Origin: Mycobacterium basiliense
GTDB taxonomy: Bacteria; Actinomycetota; Actinomycetes; Mycobacteriales; Mycobacteriaceae
Length of the DNA stretch: 64,000 bases
Reading direction: 5' to 3'
Assembly (NCBI RefSeq): GCF_900292015.1
Contig: NZ_LR130759.1
Span: 5,208,001-5,272,000 of the forward strand
Below the pieces are notes generated by a model. It did no database searches and was not told the origin of the DNA. It saw only the letters and a list, made by a program, of their open reading frames with translations. Position numbers and translations under genes: made by a program. The first letter of the stretch is position 1, and every line of letters begins with the position of its first letter. Of this stretch, positions 43,594 through 56,706 are shown in pieces.

Positions 43594-43867
43594 TTCGCTA
43601 TCTCCTCGCTAACTGGGCTGACTCTTTCGAAAACCCCTGTACCACAGGGTAATTCGGCCTCATCACGTGCCGCCGCAGAATGGCCGAGGCTCGAGCTTGG
43701 CCGCCGAAAGATAGTGGACGCAAAGGACTTTCATCCTGCCGCGGCTCAGCCTGACGTCCCGCGACGAGATGTCAGGCTGGTAGGCACGCGACACAGCGAC
43801 CACGAATCCCAGTATGCGCTTTTCCGCGAGACGGGTTAATGCGACAAAAGGTGGATTCGGCCGACCG
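43594..43867. other. Intergenic region upstream of katA
   Basis: This 274-base stretch holds no convincing gene. It contains the presumed katA promoter (not resolved by eye) and the hairpin at 43747-43779, which lies downstream of the Rv3705A-like gene. No Fur-type or OxyR-type box was recognised with confidence. Confidence 0.5.
43747..43779 (-). terminator. Hairpin downstream of the Rv3705A-like gene
   Basis: CAGCCTGAC (43747-43755) and GTCAGGCTG (43771-43779) form a perfect 9-bp stem with a 15-base loop. It is located about 90 bases after the end of the His/Pro-rich membrane protein gene on the minus strand and before the katA promoter. Confidence 0.55.
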
Positions 43868-44272
43868 CTAGGGCCGCGCCGGCGCAGTACCGGGAGACGG
43901 AGCGCTCGGTGTCTGCGACGGGCCGGCACCAGGCGGACCACCCATCGGGCCGCCGGGCACTCCGGGACCCACACCGGGTGGAGGCGCCCCGGGGAACCTG
44001 AACTGCCAACCCGGCCCGGGACCGGCGGGCCCACCCGGGCCGGGCATGAACACGCCGTGGTGGTGATGTCGATGGTGATGGCACCTGCCGTGCCCCAAAA
44101 CCAGGGCACCGGCAAAGAAGATGGTCGACGCGATGAAAATGACTCCGGCGACGATCACCACCCACGCCGCCGCCCGGTACAGCTTCGGCGTCTTGTCCTG
44201 CGGCGGGGGCGGCGGTAGCGGCGCGGTCGCGACGACGGGCGGCGGGGTTGCGGGTTCGGGTGTTTCGCTCAT
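43868..44272 (-). CDS. Pro/His-rich single-helix membrane protein (Rv3705A-like)
   Basis: A 134-residue protein beginning MSETPEPATPPP. It has a short Pro-rich cytosolic part, one transmembrane helix (about 34-57, AAAWVVIVAGVIFIASTIFFAGA), then a His cluster (HGRCHHHRHHHH, about 60-71) and a Gly/Pro-rich extracytoplasmic tail (PGGPMGGPPGAGP). The layout is identical to its upstream neighbour at 44387, so the two are paralogues from a tandem duplication. By position it is Rv3705A. A metal-binding role for the His cluster is plausible but unproven. Confidence 0.85.
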   Translation of the reverse strand: MSETPEPATPPPVVATAPLPPPPPQDKTPKLYRAAAWVVIVAGVIFIASTIFFAGALVLGHGRCHHHRHHHHGVFMPGPGGPAGPGPGWQFRFPGAPPPGVGPGVPGGPMGGPPGAGPSQTPSAPSPGTAPARP

Positions 44273-44342
44273 GCTTCGAATATTGCTCGGAGCTGCAGCA
44301 ACCGTAAAGAGTTGCGGCCACAAACTTGTAATGAATTGACGT

Positions 44343-44370
44343 AGCCCGGCGCTCGGGTAAGCGCCGGGCT
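44343..44370 (-). terminator. 11-bp hairpin between the paralogous Pro/His-rich genes
   Basis: AGCCCGGCGCT (44343-44353) pairs perfectly with AGCGCCGGGCT (44360-44370) around a 6-base loop. It follows the stop of the Rv3706c-like gene and precedes the start of its paralogue, so the two genes are probably separate transcription units. Confidence 0.75.
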
Positions 44371-44386
44371 GACTGGAGTGGGCGTG

Positions 44387-44731
44387 TTATCGGCCGGGTG
44401 TCGTGCTGGGAGCGACCGAGCTGGGTACCTGGCTGGGCCCGCCGGGGCCGGTGCCCGGGCTCACCGCCGGGGCGCCGCCGTTGGGCATGGCCGGACGGAT
44501 CATCATCGCGGGGTGTTTATGGTGATGACGGTGGTGGTAGCCGCCGTGACCACTGTGCATACCTAGGCGGAACCCGGTGAAGAAAATGACCGAGACGATG
44601 AACACAATGCCGGCGACGATGGCCACCCATGCCGCGGCCTTGAAGACCTTGGGGGTCTGGTGTGGCGGTGGGGGCGGCGGTGCCACTGCGGTAGCAGTCG
44701 GCGCTGTTGGGGTTGCAGACGTTTCACTCAT
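44387..44731 (-). CDS. Pro/His-rich single-helix membrane protein (Rv3706c-like)
   Basis: A 114-residue protein beginning MSETSATPTAP. The order is the same as in the 43868 paralogue: PPPPPPHQTPKVFKAAAW, one transmembrane helix (about 31-52), a His-rich segment (MHSGHGGYHHRHHHKHPAMM) and a Gly/Pro/Ser tail. The shared core KxxKAAAWVxIVAGxxFIxSxIFF shows common origin. No enzyme motif is present. The exposed His/Met-rich segment resembles metal-sequestering tails. It corresponds to Rv3706c. Confidence 0.85.
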   Translation of the reverse strand: MSETSATPTAPTATAVAPPPPPPHQTPKVFKAAAWVAIVAGIVFIVSVIFFTGFRLGMHSGHGGYHHRHHHKHPAMMIRPAMPNGGAPAVSPGTGPGGPSQVPSSVAPSTTPGR

Positions 44732-44801
44732 GAGACGAATAATGCCTAAGGAAACAGTAGTGCCGGCTATGCGCCACTTATGTAGCAGCTATGAGCCGCC
44801 C

Positions 44802-48278
<3,477 letters not shown>

Positions 48279-48558
48279 GTCTTCCCTTCCCCGTTCCCTT
48301 TCCCCGCTGGGTATAAGTCCACAACAGGATACGTGCCGGCGCATCTCGATTAATTTCGATGCCAGGAGCGCACTGAACAGAATCGATGTCCGTGGATGTC
48401 CCCGGAATCGAGTGCATGTCCGACGACCCAGAACCGGGCCGCCGGGGCGCTGGCCCCCGATGACCAAGGGCCGGTTTGGCCGCCCAGGCGGACAAGATCG
48501 TGGCCAGCGCCGATCGTGATGCGCTGCGTCGCCGCGCGACCGACGTTTTGGCGGCTTT
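48279..48558. other. Intergenic region between ask and the leuA leader
   Basis: About 280 bases without a gene, containing the ask promoter on the minus strand (position not resolved) and, next to the leuA promoter, a T-rich tract. Around 48379-48424 there are imperfect direct repeats of a GAATCGA...TGTCC type (two GAATCGA copies about 30 bases apart). I see no RNA gene here. Confidence 0.4.
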
Positions 48559-48586
48559 TTGTTCGAAGCGCCGATCGCGGTAGAGT
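48559..48586 (+). promoter_or_regulatory. Putative leuA promoter (leaderless for the leader peptide)
   Basis: TTGTTC (48559-48564) and TAGAGT (48581-48586) are separated by 16 bases and match mycobacterial -35 and TANNNT -10 patterns. The -10 box ends seven bases before the GTG of the leader peptide, so the transcript would begin at or next to that GTG. Confidence 0.55.
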
Positions 48587-48593
48587 TCAAGAC

Positions 48594-48619
48594 GTGCAGC
48601 GGGTGCTCCTCCTCGGACG

Positions 48620-48635
<16 letters not shown>
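48594..48635 (+). CDS. leuA leader peptide (Leu-codon attenuator peptide)
   Basis: A 13-codon [16 protein letters not shown], with three consecutive CTC leucine codons, starting at GTG and ending at TGA 48633-48635 inside the attenuator stem. Ribosome stalling at the Leu codons under leucine starvation would keep the downstream hairpin from forming. Leu leader peptides upstream of leuA are known in actinobacteria. Here the leader seems to be translated from a leaderless 5' end. Confidence 0.8.
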
Positions 48636-51084
<2,449 letters not shown>

Positions 51085-51085
<1 letters not shown>

Positions 51086-51537
51086 CAGCTTTGGTAGCGC
51101 AGCCGCCAGAACATCGTCAGAAACGCCGGATATATCACGATCAGCAACAGGTAGCTGAACCACATCGGAAACCAGGTGATGACCGCAGACAGGTCCATGA
51201 CCAGGTACGACAGGTAAATGTGGAGCGGCACGCTGGCGGCGATGTAGACGACCGATGCGGTGAACAGGACCCGGTGCCGCGTGTTGGCGAAACGTACGCG
51301 ATGCCAGACCAGGATGCCGGTAATGGCCGAATACGTCATGGGAACGAGCAGGATCCGGTCCGTGGTCACGGTCGCGACGTAATGCAGGGTCAGGTCGTCG
51401 CCGAAGATCACCCGGTACAGGTGCAAGAGGACGCCGAGTGCAATGGTGAGCATGGCAGCCGGCCGGAAATAGTAGCCGTGCCGGCGGTAGGCATTCCACC
51501 AAATGGTGCGGTGTACTACATCCGTAGTGGTACTCAT
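51085..51537 (-). CDS. Four-helix membrane protein co-operonic with TetR
   Basis: A 150-residue protein starting MSTTTDVVHRTIWWNAYRR. Four hydrophobic segments lie at about 25-45, 58-78, 88-110 and 120-145. Conserved-looking polar residues include HLYRV, HYVATV and HIYLSY. The pattern of His residues inside helices is reminiscent of a haem- or quinone-binding bundle, but I do not recognise a family. The first codons themselves form a degenerate copy of the operator found upstream. It is cotranscribed with the TetR gene. Confidence 0.8.
51513..51534 (-). promoter_or_regulatory. Second TetR operator-like site inside the 5' coding sequence
   Basis: Read on the plus strand, this region contains ACTAC-ATCC-GTAGT (51515-51528), an imperfect copy of the upstream operator, extended by GGTAC on one side. 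It covers codons 2-8 of the membrane protein gene, 36 bases from the first site. Binding here would block elongation or act cooperatively. Confidence 0.5.
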
Positions 51538-51548
51538 GCCGACGAGGC

Positions 51549-51570
51549 TACCACTACGGACGTAGTGGTA
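51549..51570 (-). promoter_or_regulatory. TetR operator palindrome
   Basis: TACCACTAC-GGAC-GTAGTGGTA is a 22-base palindrome with perfect 9-bp arms, 12 bases upstream of the membrane protein start codon. Length and symmetry are typical for a TetR dimer-pair site. Confidence 0.75.
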
Positions 51571-51582
51571 CAAGGTGGCCGA

Positions 51583-52572
51583 CTAGAAGAGCGCGAACTG
51601 CTCGTTTACCGCGGTGTAGTCGGCGAATTCCTCCATGCTGGTGCCGCCGATGACGGAATCAACGCCGCGCATGAACTGCGCGTCGGAGATCACCGGGACC
51701 CCTAACTGCTGGGCGTGGTAGCCCTTGCCCTGCTGGGGAACCGATTCATTGCAGACCACCAACGACGTCTCCCGATCCACGTCGTCGCTGTAGGCCAACC
51801 CGGCATGCAGTATGCGCTCGACCAGCTCCTCGTGGGTCCGTCCGACCTCGGCCGCCAACGCCACCCGCATGCCCTGGATCATCGGCCGACCGGTGACGTA
51901 ACGACCCGGATTGAGATACGGGCAGGGCATCCGGGAGGCCAACGCCTTAAGCGGTCGTAGCTCATCGTGAGTCACCCGGCCGTTGGGCCAGCGGCGCCGG
52001 GTCACCGGATGGACCGGTAGCCAGACGTCTCGTTCACGCGCCCGGCCCAGTGCGGCGGCCAACACGCCGGTTAACACCCGGGCATCGTCGAAAGCGTCGT
52101 GCGGCCGTTCCTGGATCACCCCCCAGTGCGCGGCGAGCGTCTCCAACCGAAGATTGTCGATGCCAAGATCCAGGCGCCGGGCCAGCTCCACCGTGCACAT
52201 CACGGTGTCGACGGGAAGCTCCACCGCAGCCATCTCGGCCTCGGCGGCCAGGAAGGCATAGTCGAACGCGACATTATGCGCTACCAGCGTGCGGCCTCGC
52301 AGCACCTGCACCACGTCACCGATAATGTCCGCAAATTGCGGCTGGTCTTCGAGCATCGCGGCAGTCAGCCCGTGGATGTGGGTGGGTCCCGGGTCCACTC
52401 CGGGATTGAGCAGGCTGACCACAGATTGCTCCAACGTGCCGGTGGCGTCGACGCCGAGCGCAGCGATGCTGATGATCCGGGCCAGCCCCGGACGAAAGCC
52501 TGAGGTCTCGACGTCGATGACGGCCCAGCCCCCAATCGGGTGGCTGGCCGGCCGTCCCCAGGTGTGGCTCAC
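51583..52572 (-). CDS. DnaQ-like 3'-5' exonuclease with BRCT domain
   Basis: A 329-residue protein, counterpart of Rv3711c. DEDDh exonuclease motifs: ExoI in VIDVETSG (D20, E22), ExoII in LVAHNVAFDYAFL, and ExoIII in RPHDAFDDARVL (His and Asp). The C-terminal region (from about 235, PMIQGMRVALAAEV, ETSLVVCNES, GVPVISDAQFMRGV) is a BRCT domain. This is the layout of stand-alone epsilon-like proteins; the replicative proofreading in mycobacteria is mainly in the DnaE1 PHP domain, so a repair role is more likely. The start is a GTG. It is divergent from murT. Confidence 0.93.
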   Translation of the reverse strand: MSHTWGRPASHPIGGWAVIDVETSGFRPGLARIISIAALGVDATGTLEQSVVSLLNPGVDPGPTHIHGLTAAMLEDQPQFADIIGDVVQVLRGRTLVAHNVAFDYAFLAAEAEMAAVELPVDTVMCTVELARRLDLGIDNLRLETLAAHWGVIQERPHDAFDDARVLTGVLAAALGRARERDVWLPVHPVTRRRWPNGRVTHDELRPLKALASRMPCPYLNPGRYVTGRPMIQGMRVALAAEVGRTHEELVERILHAGLAYSDDVDRETSLVVCNESVPQQGKGYHAQQLGVPVISDAQFMRGVDSVIGGTSMEEFADYTAVNEQFALF

Positions 52573-52658
52573 ACGTTGAGGATGGCACGTTAGACCGACA
52601 TCGCCGGGCGACTGGGAGTCGTGTCGGCACTGAAAAGCAACCGGAAAGCAATCAACCT

Positions 52659-52670
52659 TAAACTGCCCGG
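52659..52670 (+). promoter_or_regulatory. Putative -10 element for leaderless murT mRNA
   Basis: TAAACT at 52659-52664 ends six bases before the GTG at 52671, consistent with a leaderless transcript of murT-gatD. No Shine-Dalgarno sequence is present. Confidence 0.5.
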
Positions 52671-53912
52671 GTGGTCACTACCCGGGCACGCCTAGCCCTC
52701 GCCGCCGGCGCGAGCGCGCGGTGGGCGTCGCGGGTGACCGGACGCGGGGCCGGTGCGATGATCGGCGGCCTGGTGGCGATGACCCTGGACCGCTCGGTGC
52801 TGCGACAGCTCGCCGTGGGTCGGCGCACAGTCGTCATCACCGGTACCAATGGCAAATCGACGACCACCCGGATGACCGCGGCCGCGCTGGGCACCCTCGG
52901 TGTGGTCGCCACCAATGCCGAGGGCGCCAACATGGACGCCGGCTTGGTGGCCGCCCTGGCCGCGGACCGCCATGCCGGACTGGCGGCGCTCGAGGTCGAC
53001 GAGATGCACGTGCCGCACGTGTCCGACGCCGTCGAGCCGGCCGTTATCGTCCTGCTCAACCTCTCGCGCGATCAGCTGGACCGCGTCGGGGAGATCAACG
53101 TGATCGAGCGCACGCTACGGGCCGGCCTGGCGCGACACCCCAATGCCGTCGTGGTCGCAAACTGTGACGACGTGCTGATGACCTCGGCCGCCTATGACAG
53201 CAGAAACGTCGTGTGGGTGGCCGCAGGCGGCTCCTGGTCGAACGACTCGGTCAGCTGCCCTCGTAGCGGGGAGATCATCGTCCGCGAACAGGGGCACTGG
53301 TACTCCACCGGCGCCGAATTCAAGCGCCCCACCCCACACTGGTGGTTCGACGACAATTCCCTGTTCAGCACCCTCTACGGGCCGGACCGGCTGACGCTGC
53401 CGATGCAACTGGCGCTGCCCGGCGCGGTGAACCGCGGCAACGCCGCCCAGGCCGTCGCCGCCGCCGCCGCGTTGGGCGCCGACCCGGCGTTGGCCGTTGC
53501 CGCCGTGTCCGGGGTCGATGAGGTCGCCGGACGTTACCGGACCATCGATGTCGGCCGCCACCAAGCTCGGATCCTGCTGGCCAAGAACCCGGCCGGCTGG
53601 CAGGAAGCGCTGTCAATGGTGGATAAGCACGCGGCCGGCGTGGTCATCTCGGTCAACGGACAGGTGCCCGACGGTGAAGACCTGTCTTGGCTATGGGACG
53701 TGCGCTTCGAGCACTTCGAGTGCACCCCGGTAGTAGCGGCCGGCGAACGCGGCACCGACCTGGCGGTGCGCCTGGGATACGCGGGCGTGCCGCATAGCCT
53801 GGTGCACGACACCGTCGCGGCGATCGCGTCATGCCCACCCGGGCGGGTAGAGGTCGTCGCCAACTACACCGCGTTCCTTGCGTTGCAGCGAGCATTGGCA
53901 CGTCATGGCTGA
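52671..53912 (+). CDS. murT: Lipid II isoglutaminyl synthase subunit MurT
   Basis: A 413-residue Mur-ligase-like subunit, counterpart of Rv3712. With GatD it amidates the D-Glu alpha-carboxylate of lipid II. The P-loop is GTNGKSTTT (58-66), the middle domain has EVDEMHVPHV and LLNLSRDQLDRVGEI, and the C-terminal DUF1727 region has ILLAKNPAGWQEAL and VWDVRFEHF-like sequence (LWDVRFEHFE). The Cys4 zinc ribbon described in Staphylococcus and Streptococcus MurT is reduced here to a single Cys in SVSCPRSGE. The GTG start is apparently leaderless. Its stop overlaps gatD by eight bases. Confidence 0.95.
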   Translation: MVTTRARLALAAGASARWASRVTGRGAGAMIGGLVAMTLDRSVLRQLAVGRRTVVITGTNGKSTTTRMTAAALGTLGVVATNAEGANMDAGLVAALAADRHAGLAALEVDEMHVPHVSDAVEPAVIVLLNLSRDQLDRVGEINVIERTLRAGLARHPNAVVVANCDDVLMTSAAYDSRNVVWVAAGGSWSNDSVSCPRSGEIIVREQGHWYSTGAEFKRPTPHWWFDDNSLFSTLYGPDRLTLPMQLALPGAVNRGNAAQAVAAAAALGADPALAVAAVSGVDEVAGRYRTIDVGRHQARILLAKNPAGWQEALSMVDKHAAGVVISVNGQVPDGEDLSWLWDVRFEHFECTPVVAAGERGTDLAVRLGYAGVPHSLVHDTVAAIASCPPGRVEVVANYTAFLALQRALARHG

Positions 53913-54624
53913 TACGGCATCGGCTTCAACAGTGCGGATCGGTCTGGTGCTGCCCGACGTGATGGGTACCTACGGTGACGGCGGCAACGCCGTGGTCTTG
54001 CGGCAGCGGTTGCTGTTGCGGGGCATCGCCGCCGAAATCGTCGAGATCACGCTGGCAGATCCGGTGCCGGAGTCCTTGGACCTATACACGCTGGGCGGGG
54101 CCGAAGACTACGCGCAGCGACTGGCCACCAGGCACCTGCTGCGGTACCCGGGTCTGCAACGCGCGGCCGATCGGGGCGCACCCGTGTTGGCGATCTGCGC
54201 CGCCGTTCAGGTGTTGGGGCATTGGTATGAAACCTCGTCGGGGGAACGAGTCGACGGTGTCGGCCTGCTGGATGCGACCACCTCGCCGCAACCTAGCCGC
54301 ACCATCGGCGAGCTGGTAACCAAGCCCTCGTTGGCCGGGTTGACCCAGCGGCTCACCGGTTTCGAAAACCACCGTGGCGGCACCCTGCTGGGACCCGCGG
54401 CGTCGCCGTTGGGTGCGGTCGTCAAGGGCGCCGGCAACCGGGTCGGCGACGGTCGTGACGGCGCGGTTCAGGGCAGCGTGATTGCCACCTACATGCACGG
54501 GCCGTGTCTGGCCCGCAACCCCGAGCTGGCCGACCTGCTGTTGAGCAAGGTGGTCGGCGAGCTGGCGCCGTTGGAACTGCCCGAGGTAGACCTGCTCCGT
54601 CGCGAGCGTCTAGCGGCCCGCTAG
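53905..54624 (+). CDS. gatD: Glutamine amidotransferase subunit GatD
   Basis: A 239-residue class I-type (CobB/CobQ-like) glutaminase that feeds ammonia to MurT. The nucleophile is C98 in VLAICAAVQVLG and the catalytic His is H198 in TYMHGPCLARNPELAD. The N-terminus RIGLVLPDVMGTYGDGGNAVVL is typical of GatD. Older annotations call it CobQ2 (Rv3713), but the operonic MurT argues for peptidoglycan amidation. The ATG overlaps the murT stop. The end of the gene overlaps the convergent Rv3714c-like gene by four bases. Confidence 0.95.
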   Translation: MADTASASTVRIGLVLPDVMGTYGDGGNAVVLRQRLLLRGIAAEIVEITLADPVPESLDLYTLGGAEDYAQRLATRHLLRYPGLQRAADRGAPVLAICAAVQVLGHWYETSSGERVDGVGLLDATTSPQPSRTIGELVTKPSLAGLTQRLTGFENHRGGTLLGPAASPLGAVVKGAGNRVGDGRDGAVQGSVIATYMHGPCLARNPELADLLLSKVVGELAPLELPEVDLLRRERLAAR

Positions 54625-55496
54625 GGTCGCCATCCCCGGGCGCACAACGCATCCCGCACGCGGGCCAGCACTTCGTCGGGCCGATCCTCGGAGATCACCC
54701 GAATGACGATCCAGCCCAGGTCCGCGAGCCGGCGAAGCCGCCACTGATCCCGTACATACTGGCCGCGATTGCTGCGATGGTGATCACCGTCGTACTCGAC
54801 AGCCACCTGATACGTTTCCCAGCCCATGTCGAGCACGGCCAGGGTGCGCCACCGGTGGACCACCGGGATCTGCGTGGTGGGCGCCGGCAACCCCGCGTCC
54901 ACCAGTTGCAGCCGCAGCCAGCTCTCCTTGGGCGACGCCGCGCCGGCATCGACCAGGGGCAACACCTCCCGCAGGCGCCGTAGGCCGCGCGCACCCGCGT
55001 ACCGCTTTGCGAGCAGCAGCACCTCCTCGGTGGAGAAAGGGTTTGCCCGCATCAGCGCGTCCAGGCGCATCACGGCGTGCCCGCGCGGTAGTCGCCGAGC
55101 CAGGTCATACGCGGTGCGGGCCGTCGTGGTCACCGGCAGACCTGCGACGCGGGTGATCTCGTCATCGCCCAAGGTTTCATGACGCACGACAAGCCCGCGC
55201 TGCGGCCGGCCGGCGGGTGAAATCAGCTCGACCACCGCGTCGTCGTCCACCCACTGCGCACCATGCAGCGCAGCGGCGGCAACACCAGCTATGACCGCCT
55301 GACGACGCGAGGCCAGCCACGCGCCGACCGTGCGATCACGCAGTGTCGGTGGCGCACCCTTCGGCAGGTACACACCTCGATAGATCGGCCGATACCAACG
55401 GCGCAGCTCGTGTCTGGTCAGCCGACCGGCGGCCACCGCCGCACTACCGACGAAGACGTCCGCCATGCCCGACATGCTGACACCGGCCACCGACAT
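54621..55496 (-). CDS. AbiEi-like winged-helix plus DUF559 nuclease-fold protein (Rv3714c-like)
   Basis: A roughly 291-residue protein. The N-terminal part (LTRHELRRWYRPIYRGVYLP, then VISGVAAAALHG-like AVIAGVAAAALHGAQW) is the AbiEi_4/type IV antitoxin fold. The C-terminal DUF559 part is a Vsr-like PD-(D/E)XK fold with SPKESWLRLQLVDAG (Glu), LDMGWETYQVAVEYDG (Asp and Glu) and HHRSNRGQYVRDQWR, then GWIVIRV. The active-site residues seem intact. It corresponds to Rv3714c. The start is ambiguous among ATGs at 55496, 55475 and 55466. A 19-bp inverted repeat lies immediately upstream. Confidence 0.85.
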   Translation of the reverse strand: MSVAGVSMSGMADVFVGSAAVAAGRLTRHELRRWYRPIYRGVYLPKGAPPTLRDRTVGAWLASRRQAVIAGVAAAALHGAQWVDDDAVVELISPAGRPQRGLVVRHETLGDDEITRVAGLPVTTTARTAYDLARRLPRGHAVMRLDALMRANPFSTEEVLLLAKRYAGARGLRRLREVLPLVDAGAASPKESWLRLQLVDAGLPAPTTQIPVVHRWRTLAVLDMGWETYQVAVEYDGDHHRSNRGQYVRDQWRLRRLADLGWIVIRVISEDRPDEVLARVRDALCARGWRP

Positions 55497-55499
55497 CCG

Positions 55500-55556
55500 C
55501 GAGATCAACGTTTTGCAGAAAAAGTACGAGAGGCGACCTGCAAAACGTCGATCTCG
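55500..55556. repeat. Long inverted repeat upstream of the AbiEi/DUF559 gene
   Basis: CGAGATCAACGTTTTGCAG (55500-55518) and its near-perfect inverse complement (55538-55556) match at 18 of 19 positions around a 19-base spacer. It fills the gap between recR and the AbiEi/DUF559 gene. It may be an operator, a terminator for recR, or a small palindromic repeat element. Confidence 0.85.
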
Positions 55557-55561
55557 GTGAA

Positions 55562-56173
55562 TCAGACCATTGCGCGACGGCCGGTGAGCGCGCGGCCGAG
55601 GGTCAGCTCGTCGGCGAACTCCAGATCCCCACCCATCGGCAACCCCGACGCGATTCGGGTCACCGTCAGACCAGGGATGTCGCGCAACATCCGCACCAGG
55701 TAAGTGGCCGTCGCCTCGCCTTCGGTGTTGGGGTCGGTGGCGATGATCACCTCGGTGATATCGACGTCATCAACCCGCTCACCGATGCGGGTCAGCAGCT
55801 CACGGATCCGCAACTGTTCAGGACCGATCCCAGAAAGCGGGTCCAACGCACCGCCCAGAACGTGGTAGCGGCCGCGGAATTCCCGGGTACGTTCCACGGC
55901 TTGGATGTCCTTGGGCTCCTCAACGACACACACCAGCGAGCCATCCCGACGGGGGTCGGAACAGATCCGGCAGCGCTCCTCATCGGAGACGTTGCCGCAG
56001 ACGGCACAAAACCGCACGCCGTCCCGGACCCTGGCCAGCACCGCAGTCAGCCGGTCGATATCCGGCGGCTCGACTGACAAGAGGTGAAACGCAATGCGTT
56101 GCGCGCTCTTGGGGCCGATGCCCGGCAACCTGCCGAGCTCGTCGATCAGATCCTGGACGGGTCCTTCAAACAT
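55562..56173 (-). CDS. recR: Recombination mediator RecR
   Basis: A 203-residue RecR (Rv3715c). Helix-hairpin-helix: [24 protein letters not shown] (in parts, residues 6-30). The C4 zinc finger is [16 protein letters not shown] (about 57-72). The Toprim domain has [14 protein letters not shown] and [17 protein letters not shown], and the C-terminal Walker-like ring interface is [22 protein letters not shown]. It acts with RecO/RecF in gap repair. It follows the ebfC-type gene by 12 bases, the common ybaB-recR pair. Confidence 0.97.
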   Translation of the reverse strand: MFEGPVQDLIDELGRLPGIGPKSAQRIAFHLLSVEPPDIDRLTAVLARVRDGVRFCAVCGNVSDEERCRICSDPRRDGSLVCVVEEPKDIQAVERTREFRGRYHVLGGALDPLSGIGPEQLRIRELLTRIGERVDDVDITEVIIATDPNTEGEATATYLVRMLRDIPGLTVTRIASGLPMGGDLEFADELTLGRALTGRRAMV

Positions 56174-56185
56174 GTCCGTGCAGGG

Positions 56186-56608
56186 TCAGACCCCTGGCGC
56201 ACCCGGTGCGCCCGGCATACCGGGTGCTCCTGGCGCTCCCGGCATACCCGGCGCTCCTGGCATACCCGGTGCTCCGGGTGCTCCTGGCGGGGCCGGCGGG
56301 CGCATCGCACCGGCCAACGCTCCCAGCCGCTCCTGCGCCATCTTGGTCACCTGCTGGGACGCGTCACGCATGGCGCCGACGATCAAGTCCTGCAAGGTTT
56401 CGACGTCACCGGGGTCAACAACCTTGGGGTCGATCGTCACTCCGATCACCTCGCCGCTGCCCTTGACGCGAACCTTGACCAAGCCCCCACCGGCCTGACC
56501 GTGCACCTCAGAGTTGGCCAGCTGCTGTTGGGCCTCCAGTAGCTTCTGCTGCATCTGCTGCGCCTGGGCGAGCAGTGCCGACATATCGCCTCCGGGTCCG
56601 GGTTGCAT
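56186..56608 (-). CDS. YbaB/EbfC nucleoid-associated protein with collagen-like tail
   Basis: A 140-residue YbaB/EbfC-family DNA-binding protein (Rv3716c position). The core from [23 protein letters not shown] to [20 protein letters not shown] is typical, with the [12 protein letters not shown] loop. The last about 38 residues are a run of [12 protein letters not shown] triplets, like collagen Gly-X-Y repeats, encoded by imperfect DNA repeats at about 56190-56300. Most bacterial YbaB proteins end before this point. The upstream Met (MQPGPGGD) is used as start. Confidence 0.92.
   Translation of the reverse strand: MQPGPGGDMSALLAQAQQMQQKLLEAQQQLANSEVHGQAGGGLVKVRVKGSGEVIGVTIDPKVVDPGDVETLQDLIVGAMRDASQQVTKMAQERLGALAGAMRPPAPPGAPGAPGMPGAPGMPGAPGAPGMPGAPGAPGV
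56196..56290 (-). repeat. Coding repeats for the Gly-Ala-Pro/Gly-Met-Pro tail
   Basis: Imperfect 9- to 18-base tandem units of the type GGCGCTCCTGGCATACCC (plus strand) encode Gly-X-Y triplets at the end of the YbaB-type protein. Unit order is irregular, which points to repeated slippage and possible length variation between strains. Confidence 0.8.
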
Positions 56609-56694
56609 GACAGTCCCCTCGCATCTTGGTCTCGAGTTGGTTTCGCCTGCGGTTGTCCGGCGATTCGAAATACCCAGCGTAGACCGCGCCGCGT

Positions 56695-56706
56695 TACCTT
56701 GGCGCA
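56695..56706 (+). promoter_or_regulatory. Putative -10 element for leaderless ami1 mRNA
   Basis: TACCTT at 56695-56700 ends six bases before the GTG start at 56707, the geometry of a leaderless promoter. There is no Shine-Dalgarno sequence. Confidence 0.45.

Noticed and set aside
48379..48424. Imperfect GAATCGA/TGTCC direct repeats as a transposon end.
   Set aside because: Too short and irregular, with no transposase or target duplication nearby.
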